Positions 37,209-46,195 of a stretch of DNA of 64,000 nt are shown piece by piece. Location: positions 3,614,432-3,678,431 of the forward strand of contig NZ_CM001403.1 of assembly GCF_000166195.2 (NCBI RefSeq), given 5' to 3'. The notes beneath the pieces were generated by a model. It made no database searches and was not told the DNA's origin. It saw only the letters and a list, made by a program, of their open reading frames with translations. The DNA is from Mucilaginibacter paludis DSM 18603. Its GTDB lineage: Bacteria > Bacteroidota > Bacteroidia > Sphingobacteriales > Sphingobacteriaceae. Position numbers and translations under genes: made by a program. How positions within the stretch are numbered: position 1 is the stretch's first letter; each line of letters begins with the position of its first letter.

Positions 37209-37525
37209 AAAAATAGTTTTAATTATTAATTAGTTTTATGTCGTTATACGAAAGTGATAAACTAAATGTTTCGATGCAATATATCGCTTAATATTAATTG
37301 AAATTATAAATTGTTTTCTTTTAGGTAATTTTGATCTTGGTAATCATAACGGTCATCGTAAAATTTTATTTTACGATAGGCCAATATTTCGTTTCCTGAA
37401 AGTGTCGGGTGTCACGTTTTTTTCAATATAAAAAACAAACCCGGCCAAATTAATGAACCGGTGAGGCAAAATATTGTACAAAAATTGATAAGGAAGTGTT
37501 GGCAATCAATGATGCCAATCAAAAA
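37209..37525. other. 317-base gap between two minus-strand genes
   Basis: No gene is seen. It contains a perfect 9-bp hairpin at 37355-37377 (ATCGTAAAA, loop TTTTA, TTTTACGAT) and a weak terminator-like structure near 37439-37462. The AT-rich part next to 37209 should hold the promoter for the transpeptidase gene, but I see no exact TAnnTTTG there. Confidence 0.5.
37430..37462 (-). terminator. Possible terminator after the LytTR regulator
   Basis: On the minus strand ACCGG (37462-37458) can pair with CCGGGT (37444-37439) with one bulged G, followed by TTGTTTTTT. The stem is short, so confidence is low. Confidence 0.3.
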
Positions 37526-38254
37526 TTAAATATTTTTAGCATCAATGATTTTAAAAAACTGATCGCGGTAAGTATCGCCTACCGGAATGATCTTGTCTTT
37601 AATCCAGATGCGGCTGCGCTCTATGCTGTCAATTTTATTTAGGGCTACTATGTACGATTTATGCACGCGTATAAAATGCTTCTCGGGTAGCGCCTCTTCC
37701 ATCTTCTTCATAATCTGTAACGTAATGATGCGTTCGGTAGATGTGAAAATAGAAATATAATCCTTTAATCCTTCAATAAACAAAATGTCGTGCAGGTAAA
37801 CTTTTTGAATTTTATGCTCAGTTTTAACAAAAATAAAATCTGTTAATATATCTTGCTTCGGTGCCTCTTCCTTTGCCACAACCGCAGGTGCCGTTAACGG
37901 GCTGATAATGGTTTGAGCTTTTTGTACCGATTTATAAAACCTATCGAATGCGATAGGCTTCAAAAGATAATCAACCACATCTAATTCATAACCCTCAAGG
38001 GCATATTGCGAATAGGCGGTAGTTAAAATAACCTTTACCTTGCCGTTGGCAATCTTTAAAAATTGTATCCCGGTTAATTCTGGCATTTGCACATCCAGAA
38101 AAACCAGATCAACCTCGCCATTTTGAACCAGCGAAAGTGCTTCTATGGGATTTGTTGTTGATTTAACTAAGGTTAAAAACGGAATTTTACTGATATAATC
38201 TTCCAGAATATGTAAGGCCAAGGGCTCATCGTCAACTACCAAACATCTGATCAT
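37526..38254 (-). CDS. LytTR-type response regulator
   Basis: A 242-residue transcription factor. The receiver domain (1-120) has D8/D9, the phosphorylated D54 in LVFLDVQMP and the conserved lysine in DYLLKPI (about 103). The LytTR DNA-binding domain (about 138-240) contains DILFIEGLKDYISIF and HFIRVHKSYIVALNKI. It is partnered by the sensor kinase gene one base upstream. Targets may include the divergent ABC exporter; that is inference from position. Confidence 0.93.
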   Translation of the reverse strand: MIRCLVVDDEPLALHILEDYISKIPFLTLVKSTTNPIEALSLVQNGEVDLVFLDVQMPELTGIQFLKIANGKVKVILTTAYSQYALEGYELDVVDYLLKPIAFDRFYKSVQKAQTIISPLTAPAVVAKEEAPKQDILTDFIFVKTEHKIQKVYLHDILFIEGLKDYISIFTSTERIITLQIMKKMEEALPEKHFIRVHKSYIVALNKIDSIERSRIWIKDKIIPVGDTYRDQFFKIIDAKNI

Positions 38255-38255
38255 G

Positions 38256-39278
38256 CTATAAATCTAAGGATAATTCACTGGTATAAACTTCTTCCCCATC
38301 ATCTATCTTTAATTGGTATCTCCCCGGATATAACAGATCGAGCCTGCGTTTCACATTGTTAAGGCCAATACCACCACCGGAATCCTTGTTAAACCGGTGC
38401 TTTTTATTTTCCATTTTAAAGTATAAATGATGAGGTTCAACATCCATTTTAATATGTATCGGCGTCGCCGGATCATTAGCTACACCATGCTTAAACGCAT
38501 TTTCGATAAACGAGATCAGTAGGAGCGGTACAATCTGCTGGTTATTGATGATGCCGTTCACATTAAAATCAACAAAGGCTTTATTGCCGTAGCGTATCTT
38601 TTGCAGGCCAATATAATTCTCCAGGTATAGCAGCTCCTTACTTAAATCAACCCGGTTATCATTGCACTCATACAGCATGTAGCGCATAATTTCCGAGAGT
38701 TTTAGTATAGCATCAGGCGTAGTTTCTGATCGCTGGTAGGCCAGCGAGTAAATACTGTTTAAGGAGTTAAATAAAAAGTGGGGGTTAATTTGCGATTTTA
38801 AAAAAGCCAGTTCGGCGCTAAGGCGTTGGTTTTCCAGGTCGCGTTGTATCCTTTCGTTCAAAAACCAGTCTAATGTAAATTTAAGCACCGTGCTCAGAAA
38901 CACAAAAACTAAACTGGTAAAAAAGGCGCTGATATAGTAATGGCCAAAACTGGTAACCTCATGCAGATTACCCTTGTTGCGAATCAAAATATAGTCTTTA
39001 AATATCAGTGCCACCCCATACTTAATAAAGCCGAGCACCAGCATAAAAATAAGTATGGTTATATTATATCTCAGATATTTCTTCTGGTTTAAATACCAGG
39101 GAATAAACAACAGGAAGTTAACGTAAAACAGACCGATGTTAATCAGGCCGTAAACAACAAAGATCACAATTAAGCCTCCTACGCTTATTTTAGTATTGGA
39201 GTGGGTAATAAATACAAAAAAAGCAATCATGCTTACCCAAAAAAACACATGCCAGAAAACTTGCCAAATCTTTTTCAT
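38256..39278 (-). CDS. LytS-type (His_kinase family) sensor histidine kinase
   Basis: A 340-residue kinase with four membrane helices (about 12-27, 34-56, 73-95, 113-135) and no periplasmic sensor domain. The cytoplasmic part has a coiled linker, the H-box LKSQINPHFLFNSLNSIY with phospho-acceptor H167, and an ATPase domain with SFIENAFKHG and GGGIGLNNVKRRL. It phosphorylates the LytTR regulator encoded just downstream. A sensor without an exposed domain may respond to membrane or transporter status. Confidence 0.92.
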   Translation of the reverse strand: MKKIWQVFWHVFFWVSMIAFFVFITHSNTKISVGGLIVIFVVYGLINIGLFYVNFLLFIPWYLNQKKYLRYNITILIFMLVLGFIKYGVALIFKDYILIRNKGNLHEVTSFGHYYISAFFTSLVFVFLSTVLKFTLDWFLNERIQRDLENQRLSAELAFLKSQINPHFLFNSLNSIYSLAYQRSETTPDAILKLSEIMRYMLYECNDNRVDLSKELLYLENYIGLQKIRYGNKAFVDFNVNGIINNQQIVPLLLISFIENAFKHGVANDPATPIHIKMDVEPHHLYFKMENKKHRFNKDSGGGIGLNNVKRRLDLLYPGRYQLKIDDGEEVYTSELSLDL

Positions 39279-39562
39279 TTAATCAATCATCGGGGCCTAA
39301 ACAACTATCACAACATATTGCAATCTGGTTTGATTGATTATACCGCCATAGTTATTCATCTAATGTAAAAAAATAACGAGAAGTCCTTTTTCTATTTAGA
39401 TATACTATCCGTTTTTAACGATGAATGGCGAATTTGCGCCGACAAACCATTCCTCTCCATTATTACCCGTTCATCTATAATTACTGTGTGTTGGTCTAAA
39501 TGATTTTGGCTGCATCAACATTTGCCGTTCATTTGTATCATCAAATCAAAACAATACCTGTC

Positions 39563-39775
39563 ATGAAAAAAATAATTACCAACACCAATCCATTCATATT
39601 ATTATTGCTGCCTGTACTATTCGCCATGGCTATGGGAGTGAGCTACCAGGTAAAACAAAAAACTAACGAATTGCAAAAAGCCGCGTATTCAGGCAAACAA
39701 GCAACCTCACTATTCAATAAAAGTATAACTTTGTTTAAAGCGGTATGCTCCGTTAACAAACAAAGTGTATGGTAA
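39563..39775 (+). CDS. Small single-helix membrane protein coupled to ABC exporter
   Basis: From ATG 39563 this is a 70-residue protein: a short polar start, one hydrophobic helix (about 9-27, PFILLLLPVLFAMAMGVSYQV) and a lysine-rich, partly helical tail ending CSVNKQSVW. I recognise no family. Its stop overlaps the start of the ABC ATPase gene by seven bases, which suggests coupled expression. It could be an accessory or leader-like component of the exporter. The frame is open to 39500, but the 21 extra residues look unrelated. Confidence 0.6.
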   Translation: MKKIITNTNPFILLLLPVLFAMAMGVSYQVKQKTNELQKAAYSGKQATSLFNKSITLFKAVCSVNKQSVW

Positions 39776-40668
39776 TCAGTACCAACCAGCTCTCCTTTAA
39801 CTATGGCGATCAGCAAGTCGTCAAATCCATATCACTACAGGTACCTCAAGGAAGCATTTATGGTTTCCTTGGGCCAAATGGTGCGGGTAAAACAACTACC
39901 ATTAAATTGTTGCTTAACCTGTTGCACCCCCAAAACGGCACGGTACAAATTTTTGAAAAAGACCTGCAATCCAACCGGATAGAAATTCTTTCGCAAACAG
40001 GCTCGCTGATAGAGCAGCCGGCCATTTACAATCACCTCACCGGTAAAGAAAATCTTTGCAATCGGGCAATGCTATTACAAGTTGCGGTATCCCGTATTGA
40101 CGAAATGCTGGAACTTGTACAACTAAAACAAGCAGCCAATAAAAAGGCCGGGCAATACTCGTTGGGGATGAAACAACGCCTCGGCATTGCGCTCGCGCTC
40201 CTCTCTGATCCTAAACTGATCATCCTGGACGAACCTACGAACGGCTTAGACCCTAACGGCATTATCGAGATAAGGCGCTTGTTGATGAAATTGGTACACG
40301 AGCAGGGCAAAACCGTTTTTGTTTCGAGCCATTTACTGGCCGAGATTGAAAGGATGGCCACCCACGTTGGCATTATCAATCATGGCAGTATGGTTTTCCA
40401 GGGAAGTATTGAGGAGCTGCAGGCATTAAGCAAGCCCCTCATCCATATTGAATTGAACGACAGCGCCGATGCCGCCAACCTGCTGAATAGAGAGGGGTTT
40501 ACGGTGGGCGACGTGCAGGAAGGCAATATCTTCGTCCCCTATACATCCAAGGAAGAAATGGGTAAAATAAACACCTTGCTCAATCAAAATGGCTACACGG
40601 TTTACGCCATAGGTAAGGTACAAAAGGACCTTGAAAATTTATTTTTATCAATTACCCAAAACACCTGA
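39769..40668 (+). CDS. ABC transporter ATP-binding protein (BcrA/lantibiotic-immunity type)
   Basis: A 299-residue ATPase with Walker A GPNGAGKTT (35-43), signature SLGMKQ (131-136) and Walker B KLIILDEP (149-156), followed by a C-terminal extension typical of ABC-2 exporters. It powers the permease encoded next, whose start overlaps its stop by one base. The SLGMKQR form of the signature is frequent in antibiotic- and lantibiotic-resistance exporters. Substrate unknown. Confidence 0.92.
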   Translation: MVISTNQLSFNYGDQQVVKSISLQVPQGSIYGFLGPNGAGKTTTIKLLLNLLHPQNGTVQIFEKDLQSNRIEILSQTGSLIEQPAIYNHLTGKENLCNRAMLLQVAVSRIDEMLELVQLKQAANKKAGQYSLGMKQRLGIALALLSDPKLIILDEPTNGLDPNGIIEIRRLLMKLVHEQGKTVFVSSHLLAEIERMATHVGIINHGSMVFQGSIEELQALSKPLIHIELNDSADAANLLNREGFTVGDVQEGNIFVPYTSKEEMGKINTLLNQNGYTVYAIGKVQKDLENLFLSITQNT

Positions 40669-41468
40669 TGATGAAAGGATTTATATTATCGGTACGATCT
40701 GAGTTTTATAAAAGCCGTAAAACTTTGGGTTTTTGGTGTTCCATTTTGCTGCCCTTATTAATTTGCCTGCTAATTTTTATGGGCTTTTTAACTCATAGCG
40801 AAAAAGCATCCGGCTTACCCGGGCAATTTTTATGGATGATGTATGCCAACAGCATTTTAAACATTATGGGCTTATTGCTATTGCCCATATATGTTATATT
40901 CGTAGCCTACTCTGTGAATAGCATTGAGCATAAGGCGGATACCTGGAAAACTTTATTCTCATTACCGATATCCAAATGGTCTGTATACTCAGCCAAGTAC
41001 TTTTTTGCATTATTTTTGGTTTTCCTGTGCTTGTTGCTATTTTTTCTTTTTACCATCGCAAGCGGCAATTTGCTTAACACCTTAAAACCAGAACTCAAGT
41101 TTAACGAGTTTCATATGGAAAGTTTTTTAGGGCAGGTATATTTCAAATTATTTTTATCCTCGTTAGGCATCCTATCCATTCAATTTTTACTGAGCCTGGT
41201 TTGGTCTGATTTTTTAAAACCTATGGGGATAGGCTTTATAGGTACTATTTCGGCCATTATCATGGTAACCACTGGGTGGCAGTATGGTTACCTGGTGCCT
41301 TATGCACACCCACTATTGGCTATCAAGGGTTTACTGCAACGCCAGGGACCGGGGCAACCGGTGCTAAGTGTTGACTTGTTCACCCAGGAAATATACGTCA
41401 GTTTGGCTGTAGCCCTCGTCTTTTTTATAGCTGGGTTTTTTATAGTACAAAAAAAGAGCGTAAAGTAG
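40668..41468 (+). CDS. ABC-2 type transporter permease
   Basis: A 266-residue membrane protein with six hydrophobic segments (about 20-41, 62-83, 107-130, 150-176, 183-205, 241-261). The layout, with a large region between helices and the LPISKWSVYSAKYFFA stretch near 101, matches ABC-2 permeases of the lantibiotic-immunity kind. It forms an exporter with the preceding ATPase (TGATG overlap). It converges with the hybrid kinase gene 13 bases away. Confidence 0.88.
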   Translation: MMKGFILSVRSEFYKSRKTLGFWCSILLPLLICLLIFMGFLTHSEKASGLPGQFLWMMYANSILNIMGLLLLPIYVIFVAYSVNSIEHKADTWKTLFSLPISKWSVYSAKYFFALFLVFLCLLLFFLFTIASGNLLNTLKPELKFNEFHMESFLGQVYFKLFLSSLGILSIQFLLSLVWSDFLKPMGIGFIGTISAIIMVTTGWQYGYLVPYAHPLLAIKGLLQRQGPGQPVLSVDLFTQEIYVSLAVALVFFIAGFFIVQKKSVK

Positions 41469-41481
41469 GCTTGAACCATCC

Positions 41482-43683
41482 TTAGCTTGAGGTGGCCAGC
41501 AAAGCTTCGTATAGTTTATTTATTTCGATAGGTTTGGTTAAAAACCCGTTAAAATAATCCTTATACTCTTCTTTATGTTTGGCTGTAATATCGGCTGTTA
41601 ATGCAAATATAGGTGAGTTGGCATTGCAGCCTTTATGGTCCCTGATGCTTCGGGTAGCTTCAAAACCATCCATTTCGGGCATATGGATATCCATCAAAAT
41701 AAAATCGAAATCTTTTAGGCGCGCCTTCTCAACGGCTTGCAAGCCGTTAGTGGCGTGTTCGGTTTTCATTTTCCAGTTCGAGAGCAGCTTCATGGCTACC
41801 ATAGCATTAATCATATTATCTTCGGCCAGCAAAACTGTTTTATCCTTTAACTGGTCGGCATGCATGATGGCCATCTTAACCGGAGTGCTTGACTTTTTGA
41901 GGTTCAATTCAAAATAAAACACAGAACCAGTACCCGGCACACTGCTTACGCGGATGGTACTACCATGTAGTTCAACCAATTTTTTTACGATAGCCAGGCC
42001 CAGGCCCGAGCCGCCCTGTTTCCGGGTGGTGATTGTTTGGGGTTGCGAAAAACTATCAAAAATCAATTCAAGATGCCCCTTCGCAATTCCGGTGCCGGTA
42101 TCCTTAATCTCAAACAGCAAGCAGTCGGTTTCTTCTGTTGTGCTCAATTTTGTGATATTGATATCAATATGCCCCGCATCAGTAAATTTAATAGCATTAG
42201 TAATCAGGTTGCTTATAATCTGCGACAGTTTAGTTTCATCCAGATGGTAAGATTGGGCAACATCCGGATCAATATTTAAAAACAGCCCTATTCCTTTTTC
42301 CTTCGCCAGGTTCTCATAAGTATTTTTGATGTTTTCGAGCAACACTTTAAAATTGCCGGGTCGCATTTCAAGGTTGGATTTGCCGGTGTCCAGCTTGGTA
42401 AAATCCAGAATATCATTAATGATCAGCAATAAATTGTTTGCGGCAAATTTGAGCGAATCAACAAATTGCTTCTCCTTTTTTTTCACTTTACCTCCAAGTA
42501 ACGCTGCAATAGTGATTACCGCATTTAGCGGTGTGCGTATTTCGTGGCTCATGGTTGATAAAAACTCCTGCTTCACCTGTGCCGCCTGCTCAGCTCTGTT
42601 CTTTTTGTCAATAATATCCGCCCTTTCAACCTGCGCTTTCGCCTGCTGTTCAAGAGTTTCCATTTTTGTTATCAGCTCATAATTCTCTATAACCTTTAAT
42701 GTTTGTGTATTAATTACCGCTTCTTTATGCTCCAGATAGCGCTCAAGATACTCAAGCGCCTTACCCTGGTTGTTTTCAAGCTTGTATGCCTGGTAAAAAA
42801 GGTAGTTACACTTAATTTTAATAATCACAATATTATACGCTTCGCTTACCTGCAGGCCTTGGGCTAAACTAATTTTTGCCTTATCCAAAGCTCCATGCTG
42901 TATGTACATAGCCCCTAATTTGCAATATGCCATACCGAGCCCCAGCCGTTCGCCCATCTCCTGATGGATGGCGACGGCTTTTTCAAAGTCGCGTTCAGCC
43001 TCTTTAAATCGTTTTAAATACGTATATACTTTAGCCCGGCCATAGATGGAAAACGCAAGCCCGCGGATATCGCCGGTTTGCTCCTTCATTCTGATGGAAA
43101 GCTCTATAATTTCAAGTGCCTTTTTCGCGTTTTTTTGTTTAAGATACACTCCCGACAGTGGATTATAAGCGTTGGATTCCAGGTTGCTGTCTTCCGCTAT
43201 ACGGGCGGTTTGCACCGCCGACTCATATGATTTAATGGCATTTTTTTCATCACCAAAATACTCGTAGATAGTACCCAATGATTTTTCTACCCGGGCCTGG
43301 TTATGATAGTCGTTGTATTTACGATAGGTTGCCAAACAATCAATCAGGTAAATAAGGCCCAGGTGAAAATTGTCGGTTTTATAAAAAATACCCGCTATAT
43401 TATATTTAGCATCGGCTATACCTTTATCGTCTTTTAAATCTTCAAAATATTTAATTGCCTCTTCAGACATGCTGAGCGATTTATCGTACTCGCCTTGTAT
43501 CATCTTAAACAATGCCAGCCTGTTCAGGCATCTCCCTATAAGTTCCTTATTTTGAAGTTTGTGGCTCAACAATAAAGCTTTTTCGGCAAGTACCTTGCTT
43601 TGCGTTAAATTGCTGGTACGGCACGCGTACGCATCATCCAGCAGCGAATTAATCTGCTTATGGATATCTTCGGTTGAAGCCAT
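41482..43683 (-). CDS. Soluble TPR hybrid histidine kinase
   Basis: A 733-residue signalling protein without signal peptide or membrane helix. Residues 1-330 are TPR repeats (for example ADAKYNIAGIFYKTDNFHLG near 104), then a coiled stretch, a HisKA domain with phospho-acceptor H380 in STMSHEIRTPLNAV, an ATPase domain (NLITNAIKFTDAG, DTGTGIAKGHLELIFDSF, GGSGLGLAIVKKL) and a receiver domain with D665 in DFILMDIHMPEMDGFEA. No separate output regulator or Hpt protein is next to it. The TPR part presumably senses a protein partner or cellular state. Confidence 0.92.
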   Translation of the reverse strand: MASTEDIHKQINSLLDDAYACRTSNLTQSKVLAEKALLLSHKLQNKELIGRCLNRLALFKMIQGEYDKSLSMSEEAIKYFEDLKDDKGIADAKYNIAGIFYKTDNFHLGLIYLIDCLATYRKYNDYHNQARVEKSLGTIYEYFGDEKNAIKSYESAVQTARIAEDSNLESNAYNPLSGVYLKQKNAKKALEIIELSIRMKEQTGDIRGLAFSIYGRAKVYTYLKRFKEAERDFEKAVAIHQEMGERLGLGMAYCKLGAMYIQHGALDKAKISLAQGLQVSEAYNIVIIKIKCNYLFYQAYKLENNQGKALEYLERYLEHKEAVINTQTLKVIENYELITKMETLEQQAKAQVERADIIDKKNRAEQAAQVKQEFLSTMSHEIRTPLNAVITIAALLGGKVKKKEKQFVDSLKFAANNLLLIINDILDFTKLDTGKSNLEMRPGNFKVLLENIKNTYENLAKEKGIGLFLNIDPDVAQSYHLDETKLSQIISNLITNAIKFTDAGHIDINITKLSTTEETDCLLFEIKDTGTGIAKGHLELIFDSFSQPQTITTRKQGGSGLGLAIVKKLVELHGSTIRVSSVPGTGSVFYFELNLKKSSTPVKMAIMHADQLKDKTVLLAEDNMINAMVAMKLLSNWKMKTEHATNGLQAVEKARLKDFDFILMDIHMPEMDGFEATRSIRDHKGCNANSPIFALTADITAKHKEEYKDYFNGFLTKPIEINKLYEALLATSS

Positions 43684-43734
43684 ATAATAAATTTTATCAG
43701 GTTTAATATACTATTAAAAATTGGCTAAGCAAAT

Positions 43735-43760
43735 GATATTTATATAGTTATATAAATATC
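43735..43760. repeat. Perfect 11-bp inverted repeat in divergent promoter region
   Basis: GATATTTATAT (43735-43745) pairs exactly with ATATAAATATC (43750-43760), loop AGTT. It sits in the 188 bases between the hybrid kinase and the WYL regulator genes, about 50 bases before the kinase start and 110 before the regulator start; it could be an operator or, being AT-rich, a chance dyad. Confidence 0.5.
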
Positions 43761-43871
43761 AAATTTGGTTTCGAATTTAAAAATTCACATTGTTATATAT
43801 ACACCTAACCTGTTGGATTATTAAATGTTTTAAATGAGGCCGCTTTGTTATATTATTAAGAACTTTAACTC

Positions 43872-44828
43872 ATGAACCGGATAGACCGTATTGCCGCTAT
43901 ACTGATACAGTTACAATCGCGCAGGATAATCAAAGCCCAGGATATTGCCAACAGGTTTGGCATCAGCTTGCGAACAGTTTACCGCGATGTAAAAACATTA
44001 GAAGAAGCAGGGATACCTATTATTGGTGAAGCCGGTGTGGGATACTCAATTATGGAAGGCTACCGGCTACCGCCTGTGATGTTTACACGCGAAGAAGCTA
44101 TTGCTTTTTTAACAGCCGAAAAACTGGTTGAACAGTTAACCGATTCTGCCAACAGCACCAATTACCGGTCGGCCATGTACAAGATAAAAGCTGTATTGCG
44201 CACAACTGAAAAGGATTTGATTGAAAACATGGATACCCATATTGAGGTATTAAAAGGCAGGCGACAGGGCAGCTCCAACCCCGACCTTATCCAGCCCCTG
44301 CTGAAAAGTATTGCCGACAAGAGAGTGATCCGCATGGCCTATTTTGCCTACCACCGCCAGCAAAAAACCGAGCGCCACGTGGAGCCGGTGGGCGTATTTT
44401 ATTTGGAGGGATTTTGGCACCTGATAGCTTTTTGCCGTTTACGAAACGATTTTAGGGATTTCAGGCTTGACCGCATATCGGGCATCGATTTAACTAACGA
44501 AACGTTCAAACAGGAACATCCTCCCCTAAAGGAGTATCTTAAAAAAATGTACGAAGGCAGAGACCTGCACGAAGTAGTGATCCGGGTGGATAAAAAAGTC
44601 GCGCCCTATTTAACCGACCAGAAATATTACAATGGGTATATTTCTGAACAGCAGATTGACAACCGGGTGGAGATGGTTTTTCTTAGCTCTTCGCTTGAAG
44701 GCTTTGCCCGCTGGTACATGATGTATGGCGATATGGCAAGCATTGTTAAGCCTGCTACATTAATTGAGCGGGTAAAAAACATTGCCGACAATATTGCTGC
44801 CCAGGTATCTCAAACAGTTACAGTTTAA
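43872..44828 (+). CDS. YafY-type transcriptional regulator (HTH-WYL)
   Basis: A 318-residue regulator. An N-terminal winged helix (about 1-60) contains IIKAQDIANRFGISLRTVYR followed by DVKTLEEAGIPI. A WYL domain (about 140-220) carries HVEPVGVFYLEGFWHLIAFC and FRDFRLDRISGI, and a WCX-type C-terminus follows to about 310. WYL domains bind nucleic-acid or nucleotide-like ligands. It probably acts as a dimer on local or own promoters. It is a single gene divergent from the hybrid kinase. Confidence 0.9.
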   Translation: MNRIDRIAAILIQLQSRRIIKAQDIANRFGISLRTVYRDVKTLEEAGIPIIGEAGVGYSIMEGYRLPPVMFTREEAIAFLTAEKLVEQLTDSANSTNYRSAMYKIKAVLRTTEKDLIENMDTHIEVLKGRRQGSSNPDLIQPLLKSIADKRVIRMAYFAYHRQQKTERHVEPVGVFYLEGFWHLIAFCRLRNDFRDFRLDRISGIDLTNETFKQEHPPLKEYLKKMYEGRDLHEVVIRVDKKVAPYLTDQKYYNGYISEQQIDNRVEMVFLSSSLEGFARWYMMYGDMASIVKPATLIERVKNIADNIAAQVSQTVTV

Positions 44829-44844
44829 AATTCAATGCTATCAC

Positions 44845-44891
44845 AAAAAAAAGCCTTACATCAAATTGATAATACAATTTTGATGTAAGGC
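44845..44891 (-). terminator. Intrinsic terminator between convergent genes
   Basis: GCCTTACATCAAATTG (44853-44868) pairs with CAATTTTGATGTAAGGC (44875-44891) with one bulged base; on the minus strand a T8 run follows. It ends the coiled-coil gene and may also stop read-through from the WYL gene. Confidence 0.85.
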
Positions 44892-44924
44892 ATCGCATAC
44901 CACTGTGGGGTACTAATAAAATTC

Positions 44925-45836
44925 TTATTTTAAAGTAAAGCTACCCTTACCCATGGTATAACCGTCGGAATAGAGTAGAACCGTATAAGCGCCTTTTTGG
45001 AACGATCCGGGGTTAACCCAGTCAATACTGTAACCGCTGCCGTCGTCTTTGAAATCAATAGCGGCTTTAAAAGTATATTGAAAATTCTGCCCATCGGCCT
45101 GAAAATTGCCCGAGTCATCCTGGGTGATCAGATTTCCGGTGGGGTCAATTAAACGCACAAAAACATCGTGCATGCGTTTTTCGGCTACTGGATTACCCGG
45201 GATAGTAAAATCTATCTTAATTTTTTTTGTTACGGCTGCACGGTTTTTCTCAACTTCCTTTCCGCTTGATTTTACCTTTAAGGGGGTAATGTTAATACTG
45301 CCTATTTTTAATGCAGAAGCAATTTGCACCTTGCTGTTCAAATCTTCGTTTTGTTTTTGAAGAGTTGTTGCTTTTTGGCTTACAGTAGTCAGGTTATTTT
45401 TTAAAGTATCCCTTTCAGTAGTTAACGATTCGTTTTGTTTTTTTAGCTCCTCAATATCGGCAGTATACTTGGTAACAAAGTAGCGCAATTGTTTAACATC
45501 TTCCTGAGCTTTGGCCAGTTCAGCAACAGTTAACTTGCCCTTATCAAGCTGCCTTCTTAATTCCTGGATCTTAACCTTAAGCGAATCGTTTTTGGCCTGT
45601 AACTCGGCCGACATTTTCGTCTTACCGGCGTTAACCTGTTCTATTTGTGTTTCAAGGCTATCCAATTCGGTTTGCAGCCTCGTTTTTTCATCGTTTTGAT
45701 AAACTATCTTTACTTCGTCGTTGTTTTTCTTCAAATACAGGTAAACATCAGTCCCCAATAAGGCTACAACAACTACTATTAAAAAGTAAATAACGTTCGA
45801 GTTTCTTTTAGGTGCGCTATCTGTTTTGTTTTCCAT
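44925..45836 (-). CDS. Membrane-anchored coiled-coil protein, unknown function
   Basis: A 303-residue protein with a short cytoplasmic N-terminus, one membrane helix (about 14-33), a long coiled coil (about 38-165, rich in K, E, L, with TELDSLETQIEQVNAGKTKM-type heptads) and a C-terminal beta-rich domain (about 185-303) including PGNPVAEKRMHDVFVRLIDP and NPGSFQKGAYTVLLYSDGY. I recognise no named family. The topology suggests a periplasmic coil carrying a beta domain, perhaps an envelope spacer. A strong terminator follows. Confidence 0.8.
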   Translation of the reverse strand: MENKTDSAPKRNSNVIYFLIVVVVALLGTDVYLYLKKNNDEVKIVYQNDEKTRLQTELDSLETQIEQVNAGKTKMSAELQAKNDSLKVKIQELRRQLDKGKLTVAELAKAQEDVKQLRYFVTKYTADIEELKKQNESLTTERDTLKNNLTTVSQKATTLQKQNEDLNSKVQIASALKIGSINITPLKVKSSGKEVEKNRAAVTKKIKIDFTIPGNPVAEKRMHDVFVRLIDPTGNLITQDDSGNFQADGQNFQYTFKAAIDFKDDGSGYSIDWVNPGSFQKGAYTVLLYSDGYTMGKGSFTLK

Positions 45837-46195
45837 ACTCTATATAATTTAAGTTGTGGTTAAGGCTAAAACGTATTAAATTAAAAAATGGTGTATTGAT
45901 TGTAATGTTTCCTTTACGATAAAGCCTCTAAGATATATTTTTATAAGTCTTTTTTTAAATTAAAAAATTGCGCCGGCCATATTTTGAAATATATCGCGCA
46001 AAAAAACACCGCCCCATGGTGTAAAAATGCACTTGCAAATAATCATTACAAAAAAACTGCAGCTTTGTTTGGTAGTGATGTATGATACTGATTTACATTA
46101 ACCATTGTTTAAAAACATTCATTAAAACTACGGGGCAATAATAAACCTGCTTTACTAACAGTTTAATATCTTTGCGGCTTTAAATTTAATACCTG
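45837..46195. other. 359-base divergent promoter region
   Basis: This AT-rich gap separates the minus-strand coiled-coil gene from the plus-strand glycosyl-hydrolase-like gene. Apart from the promoter box at 46167 I see no gene, long repeat or strong hairpin; no exact TAnnTTTG is visible for the minus-strand gene. Confidence 0.5.
46167..46174 (+). promoter_or_regulatory. Candidate -7 box of the glycosyl-hydrolase-like gene
   Basis: TATCTTTG matches TAnnTTTG and is followed by CGGC; it ends 21 bases before the ATG at 46196. The same octamer precedes the DUF47 gene at 637. Confidence 0.5.
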
